Of a DNA stretch of 64,000 nucleotides, positions 51,801-64,000 are shown piece after piece. This stretch comes from Pyronema omphalodes. Taxonomy: Eukaryota; Ascomycota; Pezizomycetes; Pezizales; Pyronemataceae. A model generated the notes under the pieces. The model did no database searches and was not told the DNA's origin. It saw only the letters and a program-made list of their open reading frames with translations. The position numbers and the translations under genes are program-made. Location of the stretch: the NCBI GenBank assembly GCA_024516155.1, contig JAJJXM010000020.1, forward strand, positions 1-64,000, in the 5' to 3' direction. Every line of letters begins with the position of its first letter. Within the stretch, counting starts at the first letter, position 1.

Positions 51801-54800
51801 ATGCCGAAAAGCCGAGACAAATTGGTTGTGGGAGGTGGATTACGGATTGTGCTACTGTATGTCGTCTGTTCCTTAGAAATGAGTTTACCTGGCTCAGCGG
51901 TCCCGAGATACTGGGTTCAGTAAAATCTGAAATAGCGGCTAATTTGGCGGCTGATGGACCCGCCGGGGGTTTTGCTAGTTTGCATATATGAGCGATGTTT
52001 ATATTGAAAATGAATATCAAGGACGGTAAGTTGGTCTCCGTTCAGTTTGATATTATGATATGATATTGCGATATTGGAATGGGGTTTGCTGAAATATACA
52101 TGATTCTAGAGGCTTAGGGAAATGGTTAGTCGGTTGTATGATGGATCTTCCCGAAATTCAAGGGGTGAGACGAATGATTCTTCTCACGGACGATGCGATT
52201 AGAATGTATGAGAAGTATGCAGGCTTCTGGAAGGCGGCTGTTGGTAAGTTGACTTTTTGGCAAGGGATGAGATGATTGCTAATAAAGAAAGGGGATGGCC
52301 ATGGATACACTATCATGGAAAAAGTGAAAACTACTCAGCAACTAATCGACTTGGGCTGGGGTCCAGGCGCAAAGGGCACAACTCGAAAGGAAGCTTTAGC
52401 GACGGGCAAGGAAGAAGTCAGGGTTAGCAATGAAGAAGTCGAAGTCGAGGTCGTCGAGTAGGGTTGGGGTTACAATTAAAGGAGATCATTTGAAATCACT
52501 ATTTTGCCTTCGGATTCGGCATGATTCAGCTCCGGCTTCTTTTTGCCTAGCAGCGATTCATTACTCCATTTGTAAAGAAGAAGTGCCTGCGCAAAACTCC
52601 AGATCGACTGTTAGATCTAGAACAAGATGCTTCCTAGCCATGGACAAGCGGTAGATCGTTGTCTTTCTTCAGCACTACTGAAGAGTTCGGCGGGTATATC
52701 ATCCCAACCACCAACACCACTACGAAATCACTATATTCCCCTTATCTGCGCAGCAGAAATCTTACTATGGGTAACTGAAATCTCGGGACTCGGTTTACTT
52801 CTGCAGAACTAGAACCGGTATTGGAGATTATCTATCATATTTCCCCTGTGCATGTGTGGTATAACCAGACCATGGGATTGATTCCCCAGCCGCTTCGCTC
52901 TTATGCATCTTATGCGCGCGCTGCGGAGTAACCCATGAGTAACCTAGCTCCTTTTCCCAGTAACGCTCAGCGGGACTCCTTTATCATCACCCTCACTCAA
53001 AGTATGCCAAAACGGCGTGTGTCCTCCTAATGAAAGTTCGCCCAGTGCGCGGTTTATACAAAAAGAAGTGACCTGAACATGTAATGATGGACGGATTCGG
53101 TCGGTTGCGGCTTGTCTTACAGTAGACGCAGGTTTTATGAACTGGGTTTTGAAAGCATGCTTCGCCGCCGGTTACAGAAAATGGATTGACTGTGAGATTG
53201 CTTTTACCATGGCAGTGTAGGAGAAGTCGAGTAGACACACTTATGATGTCAATCAGAAGATGATGTTGCAGAGTTACAACAGTTACAACTATTGTACTTA
53301 GGTTACATCACTTTTGCACCAGACTTACTATGCGTTTCGGGTGAAGAGTAGGAAGCAAGGAATAAATATGCTCTTTAAAGCCAAAGAGGCGTAGCGTAAG
53401 AATTTTAATACTATAACCGTAGGCTAGGCATACATATCTCCGCGACGCCTTTCAAGCCCGCATATTATGTGCTGACTTGACATCTTTCCCCGCGTTATAA
53501 AATCTTCTCTTGCTTCTCGCGAAACTTGTATCACTCGGAGTCTGAGTTGAGCACAAGTATGAACCTGGTATATTCTGATCGTGGCAGGATAACGTGCTAC
53601 AGATCAAGCATCAGGGGATACGACGATGAGGTGAGATTCGTCGATTATCGATAAAGATAGTAAGCTGAAATATTCCTTAGAATTCTAAATGATATCTAAT
53701 CATTCTGAATGTGTGGAACGCTGATATATCGGGCCGAGAAGATAGAATCATCTGAGCCGGGCAAGCAAAGTAAGTAATCAGCGCAAAACAAAGCAGGCTT
53801 GATTCCTACTATTTTCTTCCATTCATGAGCCGTTTTTCTTCAGCCGTAACTTGTAAGATTATGGAAGTGCTGAAAATGGCTGAAATTTTGAGGTAGAATT
53901 TACGTAGTGTACTGTAAAATTTTGCACTTTATGTACTGGAGGGGCGCAAAACGAGAGGTTAAACCTAACGATATCCTCATCTGGGTTAGATAGAATAATG
54001 CATGGTAGAGATGTGCGCTGCGCGACAAAGAGCGAATTTCGGAATACATATGTTGGATTTCCACAAGGAGGGAAGGTTTTTCATACCTAACCTCATGTTA
54101 ACAGGGTTATATTCGCCACGGCTTGTCTCATACGCAATAATGCTTTGCATGTTAAGGACAGCTGGACAGGTGGCACAGGAATTTTTATCTTATCATAAGA
54201 AATAAGGGTTATCACGGTCTGGCTTGAGTTCTGGCTTGACTCTGGCTTGAGATATTAGCGCGAAAATTTGCTGTTGTCATTGGCCAGCTATTTCGGTATG
54301 CAGTAGAGTGCATTAGCTTGCATGATGGAAGATCAAGCTGGCTTGAAAAATCCAGTCGCCCAAAATCGAGCAACTGAAAATTTCAAGCCAGCTTACTGCT
54401 GCTTAGTTCGACTAAAAAGGTTAAATGAACTGTACTAGATATGCAAAGCCAGGGATACGCGGAAGGCTACTCGGCTAAGTTAAACACGCTCTTCTTACGA
54501 CATGTTGATGTTGGGGAATCCGTAGGAAAGCGCGTTCTTGAACGACTTCGGCTGGAGCATAGGACTTTATTGCGGCGCATTCCTCTATTGAAATGAAGAG
54601 AAGGATTCACTCGTTAAGAATTGCGCTCAGCTCGGGCAAGGAGTTACAATGGGAGAGTGAATGCGAGTCCCGCGGCAGTAACAGTAACAAATCGGTTGAC
54701 TCTTCCACCGATGGCAGCGACTCCTCCTCCGATAGCAGAGCCTCCTCACGCTAATTTCTCAAGCCAGAACTCAAGCCAGCAACTCAAGCTGGCCTTCACA

Positions 54801-57800
54801 GTTAGAATCTGGCTTGAGGCAGAGTACGGCATTTTATTGGCTACATTTATATGCACTAATTTCTCAAGCCAGAGTCAAGCCAGAACTCAAGCCAGACCGT
54901 GCGTACCCCTAATGGTTATACATTCGGATCTCATCGAGCGGTTTTGTAGTTTCAACAAGAGATATACAGCCTTGTCTTATGAAAAGGATTTTGCAACATC
55001 GCAACTTCATAAGGCAAGCGAAGTCAAGCGGGGGTTTTTTTCGTGCCTGCAGCTCCTGTGACTTCAAGAATCTGCGGTTGATATGTACATACCCGAGAAT
55101 AAATTGCAGCTGCGGAGTTGTAAACCATTTATCAGCCAAAACCCAAGTACCGGTTATGTATGAGGAGTATATGGTAGGTGGGGGTTAAGCGCGTGATAGG
55201 TTGAGTGACCCCTGCTTCCGAAACGGCCGCCCTTTTTTCCTCAGTTGCATCCTGAACTTTGAAGTGCACCTATCGGCCAAAGAGTGCCGTTCTATGTCTT
55301 GGTAGAGTCTTGTCGCAGTAGCATGTAGTTTCTGTTACAATTAAATTGGAAAGTGTACGGAAATGCGGGGTACAGAACACTTGATTGGTGGGATACGCAT
55401 AAAAACCAAGGAGATGGTTCTGAAGTGGTCCTTATTTGTCCTGAAAATCTTAGCATGGACGAACCGGAACTGCAAGATAGTGGTGGAGCAGGAGGGCGTT
55501 CGAGCAGCTATAATTTTTGAGAAATTGATAATCACTGCAGAAGGGAGGTTCTGCGCTCAAATTCGCGCTTTGATTTACAGTGTAACTCAGTGCTGGTGGT
55601 ATACCGATGCTTTAAACTGGAATCCAGCTTAAGTGCATTTGTTTACATCTTCAAGTTCGACTCTAGTTCACACTTCATCTGAACTTATAAAGTTTAAAGT
55701 TCGTGTGAATTTGATCTGAACTTGAACTTGAACTGCACAACTGCACAACTGACTATTGCAATTAAGGTTTAGCTTACCGGCTGTTACTGTGGATACATGC
55801 CAAGTGCGAAATTGAATGCAGAAGCTCCCTGGAGGTTCGCAGACAGGTTTCCAACTACCTACCAACTAAAGTAGTCCGGGAGGGTCAGCGGTAGTTAGGT
55901 ACTCATGCAAAGGCATATTAAGCGAACAAATGTCAATTTTCCTTTCGAGTGGGGGCTGCATACAATTGAATACTGACCAGGCTGATATGGCTTTCGAGAC
56001 TGCTTGCTATTGATGAAGAGTATATACGCCTGTGGCAAGAGATTATTCCAGACACGGTGAAAGACAGGAAATGGTATCAGAGTAGGAAAGAGATTTGTCC
56101 CAATTTTTGCGTTACACCGGAACGGAAAGATTATGCAATGCGGATCATTGATTGGCTGACTGTAAGATCAACCAACCTTATTTTCTAATTCGCCAGTCGT
56201 GCACTATCACAGTCGACTAGGGCGTTGTACTGCCCGAATATCTAGTTGGCCAATCACCTGAATCCTTGGTCGAAGTTCATCACACTTCTTTGCCCCATGG
56301 TCACGTCTCCATTTTGTTTTTTTTCCAAAGACCAGACTGCATTTATACTCCTCTTTTCTAGCTGGATGTCTGAATCGCAAGTTTAGGCTGTTGGTTTGCT
56401 GCTTTGTCTATCGATAATCTGTTTAGTACCTCGCCGCCAAGAGATTTAAGCGCCCGCTGAACGGCGGTGTGGGGAGGTCCAGCCATTCACATCCCGCCTT
56501 ACGCAAAATCACAGGGATTCACAGTCCGTGATGACTCGCTAAATGGCTAAGCTTCCAGATGCTCCAGCTCTCCCCGTGTTGGCGATGAGGGGCGACAGAC
56601 AAAGCTTGACGGCCGAGATGGTGTGCAACAGCTGCCCAGAAGTCCCAAGCAAGGTTTAGAGGAGGGCTTGCATGGGGTCACACCTAGCGCTCATCACATC
56701 CATTGTTGGTTCGAGGGACCGGCAAAGGAGATAGATGGTCAACCTGATGAACCCTCCCTCAATATATAGTTCGGCAATGCAGCGGAAGCAAGATCGTAGA
56801 CGGATATAGCGATACTTCTGCATCATTCCTGGTGGAATTCGTTCGTACCTGTCAGCTTGCCTGACATCTTCATCAACTTCGACGACTGAAAAGCTCAACC
56901 ATCCCTTCTACACCGTCTCCGCTCATCAGCCCATACCCAAGGAGGGAACTCACCAACATCGATGAACTTGAGATAACTTACTATATACCGCCAATATGGT
57001 TGAATTTTACCCAACAAGCCACAAGCTGGATCCCAATATTCTAAATAAGGAACTCTACAATACTACAGATCTCGAAGTACAATACTATCAGATTCGGTTG
57101 AAGTGGCCATGGAAGAGAGGAGATGTTCATGCCTGGGGATGGGTTTTGTTTATCATGGGATTTCTGGTGATTTATGGCCTCTTGAATTGGCATGATATTC
57201 GGTTGGACCGTCGAAGACTGGAAGTTGCGATTCACAACCGTCGGAATAAAAGCGGTCAAAGGATGAAGATGCCAGAGCGAAGCTTATACGATCGTATTTC
57301 GACCCACGCAAGATCGTTCGCTTACCACCGATGGGACTGGATGGCCTCAATCTCAATCGGAATGAGCACGCTGATCATCGCGGGTTTCGCCTACCCTATG
57401 CTCTACGTTTTTACCCAACGTCCATACTATGCCAGGGACCCTACATTAGGACCACCGCCTCTCGCTGGTCGAGCTGGAATGATTTCTGTGGCTATGATCC
57501 CGTTTGTTGTGGCTCTCGGAATGAAGGTAAACCTGGTGTCTTTGATAACAGGAGTTGGACATGAGAAATTGAACGTTCTCCACCGATGGTTGGCTTTGTT
57601 GATGTTTATCTTGGCAATTGTTCATGCCGTACCGTTTTTGGTGGAGCCTGTGGTAAACGACGGATGGCCGGCATTGAAGGCCAAATTTGCGTCAAATATC
57701 GTCTACTGGAACGGAGTAGCAGCCCTTTGCTGTTTATTCTGGCTTTGTGTAGCTTCCTTGAAGCCCATTAGGTACGCTCGCCATCTTATATTGACAAGCA

Positions 57801-60800
57801 AAACTAACAATATCAAAGGAGACTATGCTATGAATTCTTTGTCCACATCCATATCCTCTGCGGTATCGGTTTTGTCGCCACTATGTTCTGGCATTGCAAC
57901 AATATGCTTACCAGCTGGCACTACCTCATCGCAACATTCGTTATCTGGATCGGATGTCTTCTCTACCGACTATTCTTCCGTACCAATTTCCTCCGAGCCT
58001 TCCACGGAGAGCAAGTTCATTTTACTGCTCTCAGCAATGAAGGTGTGAAGTTAACCATCCCTACCACCATGCGCTGGAAAGCCGGTCAGCATGTTTTCAT
58101 CCGCATCCCTGGTATCTCACTCTTCGACAACCACCCATTCACCGTGGCCTCCGCTGCCGAGAAACCCGAAGGAGAACTCAACGATCTTGTACTCGTTTTC
58201 AAGCCCCAGAAAGGTTTCACCAAGCGCGTACACGCCATCTCCCGCAAAGACCCCGACGCCTCTTACCGCGCCTACTTAGACGGGCCCTACGGTGGTTTAT
58301 CCCGTAACCTCGAATCCTTCGAAACCGTCCTCCTTATCGCTGGAGGTTCCGGCATCACCCCTATCATCGGGCATCTTCATGAACTGGCAACAAAAATCCG
58401 TGCCAAAGAAGCCGTCACAAGAGATATCCGTATCATCTGGACCGTCAAACACTTCGAAGCCTTTGAATGGTTCAAAGACGAAATCTCCCGTATCGCACGA
58501 ACAATGCCCAGAAATTCATTATTGGTCCAGTACTTCGTCACCCAGGAATCCACTGTTCCTCTACCTGCCTTCCCGGTTTCTGCTACCCGATCCTGGCCGC
58601 AGACTCCTCATACCCCACAGACTCCTATGACCCCAATGTTTGTTAAAGCACAACCTTTACAGGTCGTAAGGGAAATCCCGGATGAACAGGAATATGAAAT
58701 GAATGTCATTTCCATGGGCAAGCAGCTAGGACATGACCAGGTTTATGTTGACCAATGGGGTAACCCATGTCAGCAACCAGATAGTGATGCTAGTTCCCCT
58801 ATTGAAAGCCCAACTATGGTGGATTTGAGTAAACTGCCGCCATTGGGTGATGAGGTGTTGCTGGAGTTTGGTCGTCCGCCGTTGAGGCATGCGTTGAGGG
58901 ATTGGTCAGATGGCTTTGGTAAGCGGGCATGTGTATATGGTAAGTTCACTCAGTCCTTCGTATTCTGGATTGTACTAATCTTTATATAGTCTGTGGCCCT
59001 CCATCTATGAAGGTTGATGTAGCGAACGCGGTGGCGGAGATGCAGAGTGATATCTGGATTTCAGATGAGAGAGAGGAGATCTATCTACACACCGAGTCTT
59101 TCGGATGGTAATCAGCAAGTCGGGGAATTGTATAACACTATTTCTTTATTAAATATGAAGTGAATCCTTTGTTTAGTGTCATGATTTTCTTGTTAGAGTC
59201 AATAGCGAGGTGGAATTTTTTTAATGCTTTGTTTCTTTTGTATGTAGCTTTGGTAGTGTTTTCTTTTGTCGGAAACGATATCGATATGTTTGTATATGAC
59301 AAAAAGGAATCCAACGCTTTAGTACCCAATCAATTTTGTGTCGCATTTTGTTTGTTTTCGAGTTTAGTGTGTGACGTCCTCACAGGTTAGGAACGCCAAC
59401 GGTGGTACCCAGTGCATCATGATCTGTCACTTGAAAGAGCACAAGTTATGGTAAGGTACTAACTCAGACCTGTGATGAAGATTGCGCAATAGACCTCATT
59501 ACACGAACCTAATCCTGGTATTCCGTAACTATATCAATAAAATATTCAGCATTTTGTTTTCGAGGGGCGGATGCGACGGAAAGCAGGGTGACAGCTGATG
59601 ACTATAGATAGCGGAAGATAGCGTGGCTACTTAACCGGTGACACGACGAGACAGATGTGAGACGGCAATGGTTAGGAAACGGAGGAATAAGGAAAACAGG
59701 GATTTAAAATGAGCGTGCCTCGGCCTGAGGACATAATTTAATGTCACAATTAATGAATCACGTTTTATATCTCTTTACTGCAGAGTGACTAACGTTCGTA
59801 GAAAATGTGTTTTTATTTTTATTTTCCATCACGTAGTTACAGAAGGAATCGCTTCAACAAATATCGTACTCAGTAATAGGCATGCATTAATCCTTTCCAC
59901 CAAACCCACAAGTACATGCCTTGAATACCCAAGCTTGTCTCAAATTGCATGCATGATAATGCTATATACCTGAAATATTGTTTACAGCCATCTGTAAGAA
60001 AAAAAAAAGAAACACTAACGCCAGCGTAACTTGCAAAACACTACCATAACCGCAAAACAGAAACAGAAACAGAAACAAAAACAAACCCCGCACAAAGCTA
60101 TATCCGTTGAAATCTGTAAAAACTACCTCCCATATCCAGCCATTTTGTACAACCACCCCCTTCCCCATCATCACTAAGACAGATCACACGAGAGAGTACT
60201 ACATCATCTCGCCACCAACCGCCTTGAAGTCACTGGGTCTTATTCTTTTTGGCCTCGCATGACGGTGTGGGTTAACGGGTTTTCTCATGTAAGGCGAATC
60301 CTCCTCGCTTGGAAAGGGCTCCGAAAATACTGTCTTCTGCTGATTGGGAAAAACCCCGCCGGCGTATCCAGAATGCATGTTCATCGGCATCACTGCGTTG
60401 TTCTGCGGCATAAACTTTTGTTGCTGCTGTTGGAAGCCTCCACCCTGCACGAAGCCGCTGTTATAGCTAGCGCCTCCGAAACCGTTGTTGAAGCCTTGCT
60501 GTTGGAATCCTGGGTTGTAGTTGTTGTAGCCCTGGTTGTAGCCACCATATCCCATCTGCTGGTTCATGCCAATACCATTGTTCATTCCCATACCACCCAT
60601 GCCCCCCATACCGTTGACCATACCGTTGACCATACCATTGCCCATACCATTACCCATACCATTACCCATACCATTGCCCATACTGTTGCCCATACCATTG
60701 GCCATTCCGATTCCATTGTTCATCATAGGACCACCTCCCATACCGCCCATACCACCCATACCACCCATACCTTGGTTCATCATACCATAATTCTGGTTTC

Positions 60801-63800
60801 CGTAGCCATAAGCAGGTTGGCCATGGTTGGGGTACTGCTGCTGGAATGCTGCGGCGTTGTACATCGCGTTTCCTTGAGGGGCGTTAAAGTTACCGCTATT
60901 GTTATTACCGGTAAATGGTTGAATAGGCTGGGGCTGCTGCTGCTGCTGCTGGCGCATAGCTGCAGGGCCACGGGGTACTTCTGGACCAATGTCGTCTTCA
61001 GCGTGACGCTTCTTAGAGACCATAGTGGCGGTAGAGGGGATAGGAGTTGTGGTGGTCGAACGGGTGATAGAAGGTGAGTTATTGGTTCCACTGACTACGT
61101 TGGCAATGGGCGCACCAACAGCAGGAGGGTTAGCTCGCATGGCGGCAGGAGCAGCAGGAGCAGTAGGTGGTGGTGCTGTTGGTTGTACTTTGGGAGCTTG
61201 TTGGGGAGGAGAGGGGGCAGCCACAGGAGCAACAACACGTTGCGGGTTCTCCTTCTGTTTCTTGTAATCCTGAATTTTATTCTTGACATCTGTATCTGTC
61301 TTCAAGGAGTCCAAGAGAACCTCCTTAGCATCACACGCAGGACAAACAAAGTCGCTCTCAAGCAAAGCATTCTGTATACACTCCTCGCAATAAGACTTGG
61401 AGCAACAGGGAGTCTTGACTGGTTCCCTCATAAGCTTTTTGCAAAGACCACACTCAATACCCAAATCCTGGAGCTCCTTATTCCCCTTGGGTGCGTCGGG
61501 TTTGGTAGTGGTTCCTGCTTTCTTTTGATAAGATTCCCACGAGGCCTGGTCTGCCAGGGCCACAACATATTCACCATCTGCGTTAACCATTACTGAAGAT
61601 GGGTTCTGTGCGGGGTTCACCGATGGGTCGTCGTTGGTGGCAGGGGTAGGCTTGTCCACTGTCTTCAAGAATGACCGAGGAATACCAGTGGTACGCTTAA
61701 CTCGTGGACGACCATCAAAGTTAGGATCAGCGTTAGTAGGACACATCTGAATCCAATGGCCTTTTTCTCCACAGCGGTAGCAAACATATCCAGCAGGAGG
61801 AGGATGACTTGGTACAGGCGCGGCATTCTTCTTGAAGCCGCCTTGCTGAGCGCCAGGACCTCCACGATAAACAGGGGTAGCACTAGGAAGGAAGGGTTAG
61901 TAAACGGATCCGCAAACACTTCATCCATAACTTACTTTGCAAGCTGTTCCTGCGTCTTATTCCAGGCCTCACTCTGAGCCTGAAACATAGCGTTGATCAT
62001 ATCATCTTCTGTTTCGCCTCCTGCAGATGCAGGAGCCGCAGTCCGAGCTGGAGCGACTTCCGGCTCCGCTTTCTTAACGGGTTGGGCGGCTGCTCCAAAG
62101 TTCTTCTCTCGACGCCCTGCATTGGGAAGAGCATTGGTGGGCATCTTTCCGTTCACATAGCGCTGGGCAGTTCCTCTTCCGGACTTCTGGGCAGGCGTGC
62201 GCTTGGCGATAATTGAGGTAGAACGTGGAATAATAGTTGTGTCATCTTTGTATTCTAGTGGTATGTTAGTGACGCATATCAGCGAGTCGTAAGTTAAATT
62301 AGAACCGACCTTCGTTCGTATCTTGATTGTAAATGTCGAGGTCAAATTCAGTACCATCGCCGAGACGGTTGATCTGGATTATCTGCCTCTTAAGTTCAAA
62401 AACCGAAATTCCAGTTCCATCAAAAGCAACGCGGGACGGCTCTTTCTGAGACTTGAATTTAAAAAAAACTGATGAAGACATTGCAGATTCTGCGTTATGT
62501 ATTGCAATGTATAAAAGTAAAAGTGCTGATGGCTTCCCAAATCCGATTAATGCCCGTCACACAGCAGAGGCACAGATAGGTAAGATAAAAACTGAATTAT
62601 ACCCTTCCGGAGCTCCACCAAGGACAATAAGAAAGCAAGCTACCGTAGAATAAACTTCCGTAGAAAATTCCTTGTACTGTCGGGAAGTGGGTGAGTGTCG
62701 ACTATGCTGCAATATCCAGATCCACAGAACTATACAAGACAAAAATTCTCTTCTTCTCTTTTTTTCTTTTCCAGTGAAACTTTGGTATATTTTATGAATC
62801 TTGGGGAATCTCAGACACAAAGATGCGGTAACAGAAACAGGATACAAGACAAAACAATCCAACGGGAAGAAAAAAAAAGAAATAGTGCTCAAGTGCTCGT
62901 GTACACAAAGCCTAACAGTTCAACACGTGCCCGACAGATGACACTGGAGTATGTCGCAGTTGAGTCAGATTGCACGATACCTATGGACCTTATCCTAGGA
63001 TTAGTTACTAGCAGTATGCGAAAACAGATACCAACGCTCTGCGAAAGTATGTGAACGCGTCGAGGGCGACGTAGTCCTTAGACGTCGATTAAAGAACGTT
63101 AGTGATGCTGATTACCCGTCGGGTTAAATGGATGATTCTCAGTTGCTACTTCTTTGAAGGGCGAGGTTGTCGTTATGTTTCCGCGGATCGTTGCTGGTGA
63201 GTGTGGCGTTATGGTGTTAGGGGGCACGATGGTCGTAAGTGATTCGAGGATAACGACGCGAAGACAGATTCAAAAAAAAAGGTGTCGCAGTTTTGACGCT
63301 CTGAGTAAGTGGCTTTGAATGGCGATCTGAAAGATATGGAAAGGTCAGAAGGCGGGTCGTAAGTGTTGTTGGCTTGCTGGATGATGGGTGGCGATGGAGG
63401 AAGAGGAAGAGAAATGCGTGTGGACAAGCTAGGCAAGCCTGTCGAGAGGTGGGTGACTGTCAGCACACACTAAGGAGTCGGTAAAAGTGGCGTCCGCTTA
63501 CGTAGTTTCACATGACCGCGCCACATAACTTAATTAGCCACCGCGGTAGGCGCCCATTGGAGTGTTGCGCCACATTTAGCGCCACATTTAGCGCCTCATG
63601 CTTTGCTCTCTCCCGTGCCGACGAGACAACTCGCTGGGCAGCCACCACCTCCCAAGAAACCAAAAAGAATCAACCCGACATCTACGAAGACACGCTGGAG
63701 CTCTCAAAAACGCCATTCCAACAGCAATAAGCTACATCCGCTCCGCTTTTGCTCTCGCTACCATAACTGGAGCTCCTGCTTTCTCCTTAATATTGGTATA

Positions 63801-64000
63801 AAAAGGCTGTCTGATATTTGTCGCCATGGCTGACGGTATGTGCTCGACAAAGTCGCGTCCGACCAAATACATTCCTGAGCATGCGTGATCTAACAACCTC
63901 TCTATAGCTGACTTCGACGAGGTGCGTCGTTTGCAGCAGGAGCGCAATTCCTTAAAGAAGTCCAAGACCTTCGATCCTTCGACTCAGCGCACCGACAACT

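Overview
The window looks like nuclear DNA of a filamentous ascomycete (Pezizomycotina). Its genes carry short 45-80 nt introns with GTRNGT-type donors, and they include fungus-specific families: a Zn2Cys6 regulator, a LaeA-like methyltransferase, a GPR1/FUN34/YaaH transporter, GH7 and GH125 secreted hydrolases, Mhr1/mL67 and Mpe1. The gene set would fit Leotiomycetes, but that placement is inference only. Wherever I rebuilt a spliced gene, the exon lengths summed to a multiple of three.

Layout. Positions 1-6.05 kb are repeat DNA: two direct copies of a ~1.4 kb sequence with a TATA box and paired stem-loops, ~2.7 kb of non-coding DNA between them holding a tRNA-like gene, and a second retroelement-like remnant. 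Positions 6.87-12 kb hold a LaeA-like methyltransferase and a conserved fungal protein of unknown function. Positions 12.9-26.8 kb form a compact gene group: Zn2Cys6 activator, divergent Baeyer-Villiger-type flavin monooxygenase, amidohydrolase, acetate/ammonium-type transporter, cytochrome b5-domain protein, and a fumarylacetoacetate-hydrolase/alpha-beta-hydrolase fusion. Together they could oxidise a cyclic or aromatic ketone to a lactone or ester and hydrolyse it to small acids, but the substrate is unknown.

Positions 26.9-38.6 kb are the strangest part: a nearly gene-free stretch in which more than twenty unrelated short tandem repeats follow one another, with one intact gene (NMN adenylyltransferase, 31.55-32.77 kb) in the middle and a ~0.7 kb hexanucleotide array near its end. 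Positions 39.5-45.2 kb carry two secreted carbohydrate-active enzymes (GH125 and GH7). Positions 47.3-52.5 kb carry a membrane-anchored ubiquitin protease, the mitochondrial ribosomal/recombination protein mL67/Mhr1, and a GNAT acetyltransferase. Positions 52.5-57 kb are gene-poor and contain a ~0.7 kb terminal-inverted-repeat element. Positions 57-62.5 kb hold a ferric reductase and the RING/zinc-knuckle factor Mpe1. A gene with a 10-nt first coding exon begins at 63,826 and runs off the window.

The observations most worth a second look are the structured modules in the 1.4 kb repeats, a covarying hairpin motif shared by two distant sites, the tandem-repeat archipelago, the possible catabolic cluster with its two-hydrolase fusion, and the element with subterminal repeat clusters.
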